From: Guadua angustifolia
Taxonomy: Eukaryota; Streptophyta; Magnoliopsida; Poales; Poaceae
Length of the DNA stretch: 64,000 nt
Assembly (NCBI GenBank): GCA_036346375.1
Contig: CM070512.1
Span: 43,198,466 to 43,262,465, forward strand
Direction: 5' to 3'
This document shows, piece by piece, positions 23,608-36,398 of the stretch. Under the pieces are notes generated by a model. That model did no database searches, was not told the DNA's origin, and worked only from the letters and a program-made list of their open reading frames with translations. Within the stretch, counting starts at the first letter, position 1, and each line of letters opens with the position of its first letter. The translations under genes and the position numbers were made by a program.

Positions 23608-26583
23608 TGTAAAATCAGAGATCATTTTACGGGGTTTTAGGAGTGGGAGGGGTTTTTTTGGAATTTCCCGTCCCCACCTACCTTCTCTCACCTAACCCCA
23701 CCTTTTTCCTTAGTGTGTGGCTGATTTTCTTGGCTGGCTGCCTTTTCCCCCAAATCTCCCAAGTGCCCAACCTCCTGGCTCCTTCCCCCTGCGGCTGGCT
23801 TCCAACAGATCCTGCAGACCTCCTGGCCGACTCCTGCGCCTCGGCCTCTTTGTCTCCTGGCCTTGCTTTCCCGGTCGGCGAGCTCTTCTCCTTCCCTGCT
23901 CGACACTACCCTCAAAACCACGGCGCCTTGTAGTCTCCTGGCGGCCGCTCTTTCCTGGCCGACGCATACTGCTCTGTGAAGTAGCATCACCAAGCTCCAA
24001 CAAAGCAAAGAAGATCCTGAGCAAAGAAAGAAATTAAGCTCCAAAGAAATAAAGATGAGTGACCTCTCCTCACCTCCCTTGGCCTTCTTCCTCATTCAAG
24101 AGAGAGACAAGGTATTGTTCTTGGGGATTTTTGCATGGTTGGTATTTGGTTTCTAGTGTGCATGCAGTGCTTGATGAAATGCTTAACTAGGGTTCTTGTT
24201 TTGAATGCTATTAGTTGAGTGGATCCCGGATCCTAGAAATGTGTATGATATTTGCTCGATATCTTTGGTGATGCATGTGACTTTGTTTGAATTAGTGTTT
24301 GTCCATTCTCGATTTTCTCTCGTAGTAAACTACAGCTTGCATATTAGAATGTTCTGTGTACATCTCTTGATTGGCATGATTGATTTTACAATGCACAAGA
24401 TGCTCCTTCGTATTAGAATTATTTGAAATGCTAAATAGCATTTAAGTATAAAGAGCACATCGATATCATTTTCTAGTCATTATTTGATATCTCTCGCTTG
24501 GTGCCCGGTTGTTCGAATTTGGGCAAGAAGGAAATCATTGCACCGCCAAATTTTAGAGAGAAATTTATGCCCGATCGTTGTTTTATATATGTATGTTCTT
24601 GCTTATATCATAGAGTGCATTTAGGTTATTGATTTGCAAGCATTGGTCAAAAGATCAGTATTTTAAAGACATTGAGCAATGGTTTAGTGATGCGTTGGGA
24701 TTATAATTATTGTGACTACGGTATTTGTGGTTCGAGCTTTCTTGAGTGATACTTTTCCTCTAGAGAGTAGTATGCATATATACATGATTGGTTAGGTTCG
24801 TTTTGTATGCACTACCATTGTCGGGCCATTGCAAAGCATTTGACCAAGGTAGTTAGCTAAATTATCGATGCATTCATATATATATATATGTAGGGTTTTG
24901 GACCACACTATGAAGGCAATGCTTGTGACCTCAAATTTACTATGCCATGTTTTAATCGCTACATTTGTTTAATTGGTATACATGCATCCGATGAGTGCAT
25001 ACTCTTGAAGTTTCATACTTAAGATGACCGAATTTCATTTGAGCTTATTGAAAGTAGACCATGTGTATTGAGTTGTTGATCAATTTAGGTGATTTGTTGT
25101 CTTAAGTTATATTGTGTGTATGTGTTCTAAATTCAGCTTTCTTTAATCCCGAAGTCATGCGAACGCTAAGATTCCAAATGCCACTCCATTTCCGTCGGTA
25201 AAAGGCAAGTGCATTCCTAGAGCGTTAGTAGGGTGTTAAATGCTTTGTTTGCGATAAGATTATGAAAATTCTAATGATGTGGTTATGTTTAATAGCATAT
25301 CTAGAAGTTGTTCTTAGTATGGTGATGAGGATGGATGAATGTTAGCAAATTGGTAAGTAAGTTATTCAATTCCCATTTATTGCATTGCATTACTTAATTG
25401 TACGAATGAGTATGGTTATGTTGATGCAAATAATAAAGTGATGAATGCGATTAAATGATAATGTGTGTGTTTATATTCGGGTTAGCCGTGCTTATAAACA
25501 TGTCTATGACCAATGTGAAGTTGGAATAGGATGAAACGGGTAGATCATTCATGTCATTTGTATTTTTTTCGCATTCATTACAGAAGAGGTGACCCACGTT
25601 GATGTGGGCCTCTGTACTCACACGTAGTGAATACAAAAGTCCTACCTCGTTGTCCCATCCACGGATGGGAGCGAGTCAGCAAGAGTAGGCCCCACCACGG
25701 GATGGTTAGGATTGAGGGTGCACACCGACGGGTGTGCACTCAGCGATACTGGTATAGGCTAAAATGTTGCATTTTGAGCATGAACGCATAAAAGCATTGC
25801 ATTGCATTGTGTGTTGCAATTGATAAATGTTAATTGATGAGAATGGAAATGACATGTTGAGGATTGAGTCATGGACTCATCCTGGGATGATTATTGAGGT
25901 ATGAGTAAGATTAGTTACGCTTCGAGTTGGATGTGGTAAGTGGGACTAGCTAACGCTTCTTTTCTTGGATGATTTTAATTAAGTAATGGTTATGTCAAGT
26001 GATGAAGTAATTGTGTTCTTACGCTTGATTTATATGAATTCAAACCGCTTTTTTTATTCTGAAGTCAATTAAAGAAGTCAGTATTTTACGCCTTGAAGTA
26101 GTTGTATTCTAGTCGAATTGTTACTTTTCATACTTGATTGCACTTTGCTGAGTCTTGGACTCACGCTTGATTGTTTTCTTGTTTTAGATACTTTGAAGCT
26201 GGCTCGTCGGGTTGGGAGTAGAATCACGTGCACGACTTCGATCTCCAACAATCTACTTAATCGATTCATTAAGTTGGATGTAATTAATGCGGTTGTAATG
26301 TGTTGTCCGTCGTGGTGGTGTTTATTAAATGTGTTGGATGTGCGATTGATTAGCTAAGGACCTGCTAGAATGATATTATGACTGCTATTGTTCTTTTGTC
26401 TGCTGAGTGGATGTCCGCTGTTCTCGAGAGGTCATGCCAAAATTTTCTAAATTTCGGTAACTTAGTCTTAAGCCGGTTTATGAGTTTAGAGATTGAATTC
26501 AATTTCAATCTTTTTCGTAGAGGTGTCGTTCGTTATTTAGGGTCTTGGTAGCATTTGCGGTGCGTTTGGCGCCGGGTGTTACA
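23608..26583 (+). repeat. 3' LTR of the LARD-like element
   Basis: Begins TGTAAAATCAGAG and ends GGTGTTACA. Direct repeat of 16437-19350. Confidence 0.9.
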
Positions 26584-26819
26584 TCGCCGTGCGTTGCTCT
26601 TGGCTTGGCTCGCCTTCACGAGCCCAGCAACCACGCCCATTTGCGCTTCGTGTCTGCTTCATGTTGTGCCAGCTCAGGCCCGGCCCCATTTGCATTATTG
26701 CAACGAGAGGATGAGCCAGAGGCTCATGGTGTTGAGGCAATGGACACAAATATTATGGAGAAAATAACTAAATTTTATTTTTTCTTAAACGGTTATATAA
26801 ATTGAAGGGGATGTGCTGA

Positions 26820-27035
26820 ACATGGGTGACAGAGGGGGCAATGGGCGAGAAAGAGAGGTAGGGAGACATGCGAGAAAGATTAAGAGAGACGGACGAGAGA
26901 GGGAGAGATTGAGAGACACGGGTGTGAGAGAGCTGAGAGAGTTTGAGAGAGACAGGCAAGAGAGAGCAGCTTCTTGCACCGTCTCTCAATTTCTCTCAGC
27001 TCTCTCTCTTCCCCCTCTTACCTGTCTCTCTCAAG
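26820..27035. repeat. Purine/pyrimidine foldback within the hAT element
   Basis: A GAGAGA-rich stretch (26820-26970) is followed by a CTCTCT-rich stretch (26980-27035), allowing a long imperfect hairpin. Open frames on both strands here (for example 26813-27136) arise from the low-complexity sequence. Confidence 0.75.
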
Positions 27036-27353
27036 TGTCGGTGGCGGAGGTGGCTTCTATGCTGCTTTGTGCATCCATGGTACTCATGCTCTGTGGGTCG
27101 ATGACCATCATATTGAGCTTCTTACTCATGCCCTAAGTCATCAGCTCGGTATGACCCGTGCTACAGTATCGTGTCGGGTCGTACCATCCATCGTGCCCAG
27201 TTCTCGGACCAGGCACGACCCATGCTACAATGTCGTGCCAGCCCGACACGGCCCACTTCATGCTATGCCGAGCTTTGGATTGGGGTACTGTGTCACCGTG
27301 CCTCAGGCTGACCCAAAAAAATCCTAGCCCGAATGCCCACCTCTACGCAGAGG

Positions 27354-27499
27354 TGAAGAGTTCATTTTGTCGAAGCGTCCAACACTTTGGTGAGCTGGCA
27401 CCTAAAAGCCCAATGCATTAGACCATCCTGCCTGGGCCGAGCCAGGCCAAGAGTACTCCTAGATGGGCTGAAAGCTAATGTGAGCCATCAAGAACAGAA
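27354..27499. other. Flank between hAT TSD and inverted arm A
   Basis: No gene or repeat recognised. Confidence 0.5.
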
Positions 27500-27721
27500 G
27501 TGATATATGTATGAAAAAATTCCTTATTTGCCACTCAAAATTGACCAGATTTCTAAAATATCATTACAAAAATGCTCTTCTCTTTATTACTATCAGATCT
27601 CAACTTTTATCCCATTTTTGCCAATTTCATGAGTGACTTGTTACTTGGCCGTTAAGTTGTACATGAAAAGATGATTCTGCCCATCTTCATCCTCATTAAA
27701 ATCTATCAAATGTGCTTCGCT
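27500..27721 (-). repeat. Inverted arm A, related to 41084-41310
   Basis: About 220 bp whose reverse complement aligns at roughly 70% with 41084-41310, sharing for example tttgatagattt, atgaggatgaagatg, gtacaacttaacg and ataaggaattttctcata-like blocks. The outer edges of both arms read GA(A/G)AAAATTCCTTAT. Either long terminal inverted repeats of a Mutator-like element or two dispersed copies in opposite orientation. No 9-bp TSD was found. Confidence 0.6.
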
Positions 27722-27742
27722 ATCGAGACCCTCCTTTTTAGC

Positions 27743-30700
27743 ATGGAATACCAAGGAGATCTCATGTGCATAATGTACTAGTCCCACGATCAGTAGCTAG
27801 TACGCACATATCACATCCATACATAGGTTCATAATACAATAGTAGAACATAGTCCTTACAACATGGCCTATAGGCCGAATTAAAATGCAACGGAAGATAC
27901 AAGGCCTAGCAGTATGCTTTTGTCCAAAATACCACAGGCAACTAACAAGGAGTAAGCCCTAGTAAAGCTCATGGGTATAGGACCCGTAACCTGCAGCAAG
28001 ATATATGTCCTCGGGAACATTGCTTTCCTCATCCACTAAACCAACAATTTAAGCAAGATTGAGTATATTTGTACTCAGCAAGACTTATAGTGTATAACAA
28101 ATGCATATATGATAAAATGCAGGCAATATCAACGGAAAGCTTCAACGATTATTTTGTAGTGAGCAAATATGAACATGAATATCAAGTAGTAATTTGCAAG
28201 CAGTATTTTGTAAGAGCAAGCTTTTCGAATATGAAAATAAGCAAGTACACATAACATAATAACTCACAGTCCTCCATGAATGTGAGCATTGCAATTATCT
28301 TACCAATTCCTGTTATAATACCTAAAATACAGATTTCCCAACAATATTTCTATATTCACCCCTGTTTTGCAAAGTAATAAAATTTCTAACCATGTGATGA
28401 CTTTACTAAGTGCCCTTGACTGCGGGCGCGGCTTTTCCAAAAGATTTTCACTCTGCAGAGGTGTATAATTTTACCCACAAGAAATGATCAGCTCTTTATG
28501 CAAGCTATTAGTACACTTCCTTTGGTGTGTTGCAGAGCGATCATAACATGACCGTTACATTATTTAATCCTAACTTTGCACCAACCCGGTGATGATAAAC
28601 CCTTAATGTGGCGGTAGAAGATATTTTGTACCTATTGTACGACGAATGGTTTCACATCCCATTGTCCCACTTCTCCCCCAACTTAAGGCGTACACCGTTA
28701 CATTGGCAAGTGTTGCTCCTATCAACGTGGTGTGGGTGCCCCTTCGAGCAATCCATAATGGAACAGCCCGTACTACTACAGTCTTCTAAAATGCAAAGCT
28801 AGACTTAAATAACTTATTAAGTTAAGGCTATCCTATACTAGCACTTGTGGTTGCACTAAATTCTTGGCTTGAAAACAACACATTGGTTCGGTCCTTAACC
28901 GACCCAGGCAAGAATACTCCCCCCTATACTACGTGCAAAATCCATGCACATCCAGCTATTGTCATAACTCGCCTGTGTCAAAACATAGTTTTATTTTGAG
29001 TTTTACAGCAAATACCAACACCCTCGATTGCCATATCCCACACTTTAAATTCTCAAGAAACAATCTTAATTTAATTATTTCAAGCTAAACATGGCTAAGC
29101 ACAACTAGTATGTAATCACATATACCCCAATTTATATTATGCATTGTCTACCCTTATTCTATGGTTATCAAGATTCACATATCCATATTTATCAATAGAG
29201 TTCTATGATATTACAGGTATATCTACTAATGCCCATAAACTAGCAAGTTTAAAGAAATTACATGCATGCATAATAGGTTTGACAAGAACAAAATAAATTA
29301 ATTGAAATACTGGAATCAACATGTTCAAGGAGGTGCTTGACTTCCTCGCTTGGTTCAGTGGTGAAGTCAGAGTCGACGGTAGTTGTGTCGGGGACGTCGG
29401 TATCTATACGTAGTTCGTTACGTTGAAACCATAAGAGGCAAAACAAATCAAATAACATCAACTCCAAATAAAGATTTTAGAAACATAAAACTCTGGTTTT
29501 ATACTGAGTTTTTATTTGTATGTTCATAATTCTTAAAGTTTATTTAAATGAGCGGAGCTTTTATTTAAGTTTCTATTTAGGGTATCCATCTTACTTATTG
29601 TTCATTAGATACAAAACTTCTTTGTTTTTATTCAAATTTACAGATACATAAGATCATGGTTTTAGTGAATTTTAGGCACTGGTTTCACTAATGTTTGAGC
29701 TAGTTTGCACAAGATATTGAATTTTGAACATTGACTACATTGATGGCTAAACCTATTTAAAGCTTAGATCAAATGAGGTTCAAATTCAATTGTATTTGCA
29801 TAAATGGAGTCCTTGAGTTCTCTGGAGTCTACGAAAAAAATTTCATAATTTTTTTGAGTTAGTGTGCAAAATCTTGTAATAGCACATACATTAGGTTCTA
29901 ATCAAATTTTAAATTTATAATTTAAAACAGAGGTCAAATTTTAAATATTTTTGGATATGTGGAAAGGGAATGATTTTAGGTTAATATGGAAATTTGTTTC
30001 ATCAAATTTGGACTTAAGATGCACAAGATATGAGCAACTGAATGAGTTAGGGTTGTATAAATGTTGTGAAAATGAGAAATGCCATTTTTGGAAAGTACAA
30101 TTTCGCGATGGAAATATGCTTTCCACTTTTAGCTTGATCGATTCTAGAGTGTTGATGACTAGGCCCCGAGTGGCAAAGAGCAAAGCGACTGACGGACCGG
30201 GCCCAATGCCAGTGCGCGTGGCACTGATAGGTGGGACCGGTGAGTCAGCGACTCAGGGAGATGGGAGAGACCGACAGGCCGGGCCCGCTCGACAGTCTCA
30301 CCGAGACAGAGAATCACGCTGAACTCACCAATGTGAGGGAGGGCTAGAGAGGAGGAATGGGTAGCGCGGTTAGTAAGAGTGGACAGAGAAGATGGGGGAG
30401 CATCACTGAGGTGAAGGGATCCTGATTTGCTATCTTACTACAGAGGTGATGCTTCGAGGTGGCTCGGCACCATGTGACCGGAGGTGGAGGCTAAGCGAGG
30501 CGGCGCGATGAAGCTTCAGGCGAGCTCAGCTGAAAACAAGACATGGATGTTTTCAAGTGGTTAGCATGATGCAGCTAACACTAAATTGGGGAGGTAGGTT
30601 CACCGTGGCAACCGAATTGGAGTTTGCCCCCAATTGGTTACTCACTAGAAATGGCGGCTCGACGAAGCAGGGTTTGTGCTTGGGCTAGGGGGAAGAAAAC

Positions 30701-32230
30701 CCGGGCACAAGCAAGGGACAAGGCAGAGTTGTGGCTCTGTATTTATAGCCAGAAGAGGAGGTTTGGCACGAGGACAAGCTAGCGACAAGGGGAAATGGGC
30801 ACGCTGGGTGGCTTGCTCTCTGCGAAATCAAGCATACACACGAGCTCATGGCAAGAGATTGGATAGAAGTCTGCAGAGGTGGCATGGGCAGTGGCGCAAG
30901 TACTGCAGCGACAACCTTCTGAGCTGTGGCAGGGAGAGGCGCTGACAAACTTGTCACAACCATGGATTGGTGGAGGTGGGCGGTGAGGTTTGGCGTGGCT
31001 AATTGAAAAGAACTAAGCTCTTCGTAGGAGGGTTGCCACGTTGGGCTTCCGACTGAGGTGAAGATTGCCACGGCAAGGATTCGTCAATTTTGGCGCAAGA
31101 GGCTGCCATGGCGAGGTTTTGGTCGGAAAAGGGTCTGCCTCGACAAGGATTGGGCAGCGGGGTGGTGGAGTTTGGCGCGGCACTGAGGAAGAGCCAGTTT
31201 GGGTTGCAGCTACGACAAGGATTACTCTACCTTCACCTGCCGTGGTGAGATTTGGAAGTGGTCACAGAGAGGCTGCTGCGGCAAGGATTCTACAGAGGGA
31301 AAGCTGCCTCGGCAGGATTGGACAGAGGTGCAGCAAGGGCTTAGCACACACGGGAGAGGAGTCCTGTCCAGGCATTGCCGTGGGGAGGAAAAGCCGATCA
31401 GATGACTGCCGCGGCAAGGCTTCGGCAGAGGGCTTGGGCACGCCTGCGCAAAGGCAAGGAAGAAGGGGAGAAGGCCACTGGCCAGTGGGCCGGGGTTCTT
31501 TGCAGTTGCCAGCAGGACAGGAAGGTCAGCGGGGCGCTAATGGCTAACCCTGAGGGCCCACACGGTAGAGAGACACAACAGGTAAAAGGAAACAGGTTCT
31601 GCTGAAACCTTAGGTGCAGATCGGTTTTGGATTTAATTGAGAATACAAAATGAGGTGAAAATTTTTTAAACTTTTTGAAGAGGATATAGATGACCTAATT
31701 ATGTTTTATTAAAAATTTCAGATTAATATCAGACTCGAGGAATTTTGTAAAATTCTGAAAAGCTGATAGAGTGGTTATTGATTTCCCTGTTTTTGATTTT
31801 CTAAAGGTGTCAAACGACATCAAAATATTTCTAAATTTTTACTGTATGATTAAGAGATACTTTTAATGACACTATAAACTTTTCAATTCAAAATCATGCT
31901 TATTTATTTTTATAAAATTCTGACATGGCTTCTGTTACAAATTTCCTCTAGCTGATTTTAATTTCCTATAAATTGAGAATTGATTTAAAGATTTTATAGA
32001 ACTCTTCTGAGATGATAATGACAGCATTCAAGGTTTTAAACAAATTTGTTCCAGAGTTTGTTGTAATTAGAGATTTTGAGTTTGAGATTCTATAGTCCTT
32101 GTTTGAGTTATTTGAAGTGTTTTTGACCACTTCAGAGAGTCTAGAAATTCCAAAAACAATCGAACTCAAATGAACTCCAAAAAAAAGGTCCAAATATTTA
32201 AATTAATTTTATTATATTTGGAATGTTACA
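27743..32230 (-). mobile_element. Minus-strand LTR-like sequence, probable solo or truncated LTR
   Basis: Read on the minus strand it starts at 32230 with TGTAACATTCCAAAT, passes a GC-rich middle (about 31600-30150) and ends with a segment around 28075-27760 that resembles the ends of grass gypsy LTRs (TTGCTGAGTACAAATATACTC and GGGACTAGTACATTATGC-type motifs, also seen at the end of the solo LTR at 32656-41049). No gag or pol is present. The left edge is approximate and I could not find a TSD. A nested insertion could explain the unusual 4.5-kb length. Confidence 0.5.
31060..31440. repeat. Degenerate tandem motif GCCnCGrCAAGGATTnnnCAG
   Basis: At least six copies (about 31068, 31137, 31209, 31274, 31307 and 31412), mostly 65-70 bp apart, each with a conserved core cGrCAAGGATT and diverged spacers. 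The open frame at 31065-31547 plus is likely a by-product of the repeat. Confidence 0.65.
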
Positions 32231-32655
32231 TTCGTATTTTAAGGAAATTTTTGGAGATGATCATGGGACAGTGCTAATGTTTCTGTAACCATCAGCTTTG
32301 TGAATTTTTGAAAAAAAATCTTTTATTGCTTCTATCTTAATGAAAGAATCAAGACTTTGATTTTTCAAAAGCATTAAATAAATTCAAAATTTATGAAACT
32401 TTTTGGAGGGGTTCCTCGGATTATTTTACACTTAAATAACATATTTCTAGGCTTTTAAATATTTTGAATTCAAAGCTTGAAAATCAGAACAACAACTAGG
32501 TTATTTTTATAAAATTTTGAATTTATTTACTATTTCTGAAAAATCAAAATCTATATTCTTTCATAAGACGAAGCACTAAAAGATTTTTTTAGAAATTCAA
32601 AGAGTCGTTTTCATGCTCTAAAATTTTTACAAAAATATTAACACTGTTCTAGGAT
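32231..32655. other. AT-rich spacer between two LTRs
   Basis: No coding signal. Poly-A/T runs resemble U3 regions of the neighbouring LTR families. Ends in AGGAT, the left TSD copy of the next element. Confidence 0.5.
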
Positions 32656-35304
32656 TGTAACATCCCAAATTTTTGACTTTTATTTAGTTAATAGTGTTTA
32701 TTTGTAATTTATGCTTTTATGAATTTTTCTGGATTTATTTGGATTTCTGAGATTTATTGGAATTATTTTAAATTAAAGTATATTGCCTTTTGTTAAATAA
32801 TTATTAATAAATATATAATTTTAAAATAAAGTTTTGCCAAAATGTTTTATTTAAGTCCAGAATGTCCCAAAGTATGTTTGAGATTTTTCGATTTTTCTTG
32901 GTATTTTTGCTATCCTAAATAAATCAAATTATTTTCCTTATTTATTTTAAATCAAAATTCCGAATAAAATCGTTATGAACAGATACTAGGCGAAGCCCAA
33001 AGATTGTGCATCGCCAAATTTCAATTGCTCGGCCTGGTCTTTCCGAAAAGTCACCGCGCGCCGTCGGATTGAGATCCTACGAATTTCCTCTAGCTGCGTC
33101 ATCCTCGGAAACCCTAGCGCACGCAGGCCATTGGATCTCCATCGTATGGCCATCGTCATCATGCTTGCCACAGAACCCTAAGTGATCACTACCGTTGGAT
33201 GCGTTGTGCGATTGTGATCGTGCCACGCCAAGTCTTCTCCGTAGCCGCTCGATCAGGATCCGAGGGCCGTCCATCGTCGTCTCGGAGTAGGACTCCGAGT
33301 CCGGTTCGAGTGCGCCGCCGCCGCCGTAGGCCGTAAGGTTTCCTATATTGCGCGCTCACCAAGGGGTATTTAAGGGCTTGAACCCCAGCCCGAGGTTCGC
33401 CAAGAGCCTCCGCACGTCCTTGCTGAAGCGCCGACGTTCGAGGAGCCCGAGATTTCGCACGCGAGCTCGCCGGAGTACTGAGGAGCTTTTCGCCGCGTTC
33501 CGCCGACGCCGAGGCCTTCTTCCGCCGTTTCGAAGCCGGATCGGAACTCCTTTCGTCGCGCCGCACACGTTCCACCATCCTACGTCGTCGGAGAGTCACC
33601 GGAGCGCCGCAAAGGAGGTCGTCGTCTTCGTCTCCGGGAGACCCGCGCCGCCGCCTCGCCATCGCTGGAGTCGAAGAACGTCAGCCGTTGGATCGTCATC
33701 GCACGCACCAGATCGAGCCACGTCGCGGGATTAAACAGCGTAACGCTCAGGTAAGTGACCACCGTTCGATCTTAGATGAGAGGTTACGATTGCGCCACGT
33801 TGATTAGGGCAATAGTAAAATACTCGAGTACTCGTCACCATCCGATCTCGATCGGGTGGCTATCGTTTCGCCACGTGGTAGATTAACCGTGAGCCGTTAG
33901 ATTGGTTTTAGACAGCGTGGATTGTGCCACGTGTCAGCCGTAGCGGATCAGCGCAGAGCTGACGTCAGCTGACACAATAAATCGGATTTTCCTTTTCAAA
34001 AATAATTCGGAATATTTCTGATTTTCCAATTTCATGAATTTTCAGGAATTTGAATTTTCCGAAGGCTCGTTCTCCCTCATACGAACTCCGATTGAGGTGA
34101 TTCAAATTCCTAAAAATTTGTAAAATTGAGATCTATCTAATGGTGATTTTTGTTGGATTTTTAGAGTTTGTTTGTTCTCTGGTTTTGGTGTTTATTTGCT
34201 ATTTCTTCTCGATTCGCGTAGACGTTGAATTGTGCGAGGTTTCGGAGGAGGAATTAGCAACTCAAGAGCAATCTTCAGATCAAGACCAGGAACTTAACCA
34301 AGGCAAGTTGTGCTTTGATCATGTTGCACCCATGTTTGCAAAATTGCTATTTTGATTTACTTTATTGCATGTTATTTTATGCGTATAAATGATTTCAACC
34401 TAAATTTGGGATTAGCTAATGTACCCTTTGATTTACACCCTACCTTGTTAATTGTATGCCATACTCAACTTGTCACCTTAGGTTGGTTCACTATAATTGG
34501 TTAATAATGAAATCAATATGGATGGTTAGATCGGATTAGATTGCTTAGCCATGCCACGTCATCACATGTACATGAAATATCAATTATTAATCTTGACTAA
34601 TGGAATATGGAACAATGATGTTAACTTGTGTGTCATGTGTAGTCACACAAAGAGATTGAGTTGTCGTGGCGGGGAAGTCACACAATGATGTTGATTTGTG
34701 AGTAGCACGTGGTGCTTGGTAACCAACCGGGTGGTAATCATTTTAGATTGAAGCAAGTGGTAAGGGGCAAGTGTGCCAGGGTGGGCCCAGTGGGGCAGAG
34801 GGTATGTGCAAGTCTTGCTTTAATCAATCATAAGGACTTAACCTTGCGAGCCTTTGACTGAGTCAATCATGCAACCACATGTTCATATGGGGCGACTTAG
34901 CCGACTAATTTGCAAAGCCTTAGCTTGAGTACTATCGTGGTGGTGTGAGTCCGGGTGTATCGGAGGAAACTCACATGGCGCAAGAGGGAGCCCTGTTGTG
35001 GTGGTGTAACCCTTCAGTGTTGAAACCTCAACGGGTAGTACTGGGTTAAGGTGATGCATTGTAAAGGCTTTGTTATAATCATTCGCCTGTGTGGTGCATG
35101 GTTGTATTGTGTGGGTAAAGTGCATAACCTCTGCAGAGTGTACAAACTATTCGGATAGCCGTGCTCACGGTATTGAGCAAAGCTCGGGAATTACAGTCAA
35201 GGGTTAATTAATTAAAATAGACAACTGGTTGGGATGGCAGGATGCCATGTGGATAATGGAACCTGATTTAGGTGGAAACTTGATTTACTTCACTACAGAG
35301 ATCT

Positions 35305-35885
35305 TGCTCAGTGTCCTCGGCTTTTACCGACGACACAGATGCCAAAACCGCCGACACAGAGCTATGTCGCTTACCTCCGACGACACAAGTCCCACGACAC
35401 GTAGTCGACGACACCGAGTACCTATGTCGACGGCCACAATAAATCCCGAGGACACAGATGCCATCCGGGCCAGCCGACACCGGACATTTGTCGTCGGCTT
35501 AAATTAGATCGCCAAACAGATGGCACACTTTTGTCCTCGGCTTAATTAATGCCGCCGACACGTAGTAGACATCGTGTCTTCGGCCGGGCTATAGCCGACC
35601 ACGACGCCGATTCGGTGCGTAACTGGGCTATCTTGTGTCGTCGGCATATTTAGAGCCGAGGACACAGAGGACATCTCAGTGTCCTCGGCCCGGCTATAGC
35701 CGACGACCACAGCACCCTTGATTGCAAGACTGGGCTATCTTGTGTCGTCGGATATTTAGAGCCGAGGACACAGAGTGGACATCAGTGTCCTCGGCCTCGC
35801 TATAGCCGATTTATTACGCACTTTTCCGGTGCCGTAACTCAGGGCTATCTTGTGTCGTCGGCATGATTGGAGCCGAGGACAAGTT
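35305..35885. repeat. Left subterminal tandem hairpin array of CACTA-2
   Basis: Units of about 100-120 bp containing gggctatcttgtgtcgtcgg, a short loop, gccgaggacaca and cagtgtcctcggcc repeat about three times between 35560 and 35885, preceded by looser copies. Each contains a hairpin of gtcgtcggc/gccgaggac. Confidence 0.88.
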
Positions 35886-36099
35886 GTAAAAATAAAAAAT
35901 ATCGAATTTTATAAAAAATCCAATTTTAACCTGCAAAAAAACCCCATTCCCAGCAGTTTTATATCCCCAATTGCCCAGAACAATCACAATATATAATTTC
36001 ACACACATTCACATTCATCAATACAATTCACAAATGATCAAAGTTTCCATTGACACATTCACATTCACAAATATCACCAGAACAATGACAATATAATTG

Positions 36100-36150
36100 C
36101 ACTAGCTGTTTCCAACGTGTTTTGCTCAAAGTTCTGAAGACTATGAATCA
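36100..36150. repeat. Direct repeat, partial copy of the exon at 36655-36770
   Basis: actagctgtttccaacgtgt followed by tttgctcaaagttctgaaga recurs almost identically at 36708-36755. Confidence 0.85.
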
Positions 36151-36398
36151 TCGAGACAAGAAATAAGAACATGGACAAGCCACACTAGTAAATTTCAAAA
36201 CTGACATGTAGGTCATTGTTTGGAGAGATTATCGGTTTCTGTCCGGGATAATTAATGAATCCACAATCTGATACTTGACCATCTGGTATGGACATCACAA
36301 GAAACCAAAGAAACAAAACATCGTGACACCGAGCTATGCCATAATTAGCTAGCAAAATCATATGGAAAATAAAACTCTAAAAATATATGTTTTAATAC

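Larger units (their letters stand above)
16437..26583 (+). mobile_element. Non-coding LTR retrotransposon (LARD-like), nested in the hAT element
   Basis: Two directly repeated LTRs of about 2.9 kb (16437-19350 and 23608-26583) enclose 4.26 kb with no gag or pol. After subtracting the nested solo LTR and one TSD, about 3.4 kb of internal non-coding sequence remains. Long LTRs with a non-coding interior of this size fit the LARD class of non-autonomous Ty3/gypsy-related elements, which depend on proteins from another element. A primer-binding site follows the 5' LTR and a purine tract precedes the 3' LTR. The bases flanking the LTRs (CTCTC and TCGCC) do not form a clean TSD. Confidence 0.85.
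16341..27345. mobile_element. hAT-type DNA transposon, split by an LTR retrotransposon
   Basis: The left tip TAGAGGTGGGC (16341-16351) is the inverse of the right tip GCCCACCTCTA (27335-27345). The element is flanked by identical 8-bp direct repeats CGCAGAGG (16333-16340 and 27346-27353), the TSD length of hAT elements. Removing the nested retrotransposon leaves 96 bp plus 762 bp of element, so this is a short non-autonomous member. Just inside both ends, short cgtgcc/ggcacg and gggcc motifs recur in opposite orientation. No transposase is present. Confidence 0.85.

Noticed and set aside
33189..33734. Arg-rich frames of 128-157 codons in a GC-rich region
   Set aside because: Opposing frames from GC composition inside a solo LTR, no domain; more likely the transcribed leader of the LTR.
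35305..35885. CRISPR-like regular repeats
   Set aside because: Repeats are palindromic subterminal units of a plant CACTA element; no uniform repeat-spacer structure and a eukaryotic context.
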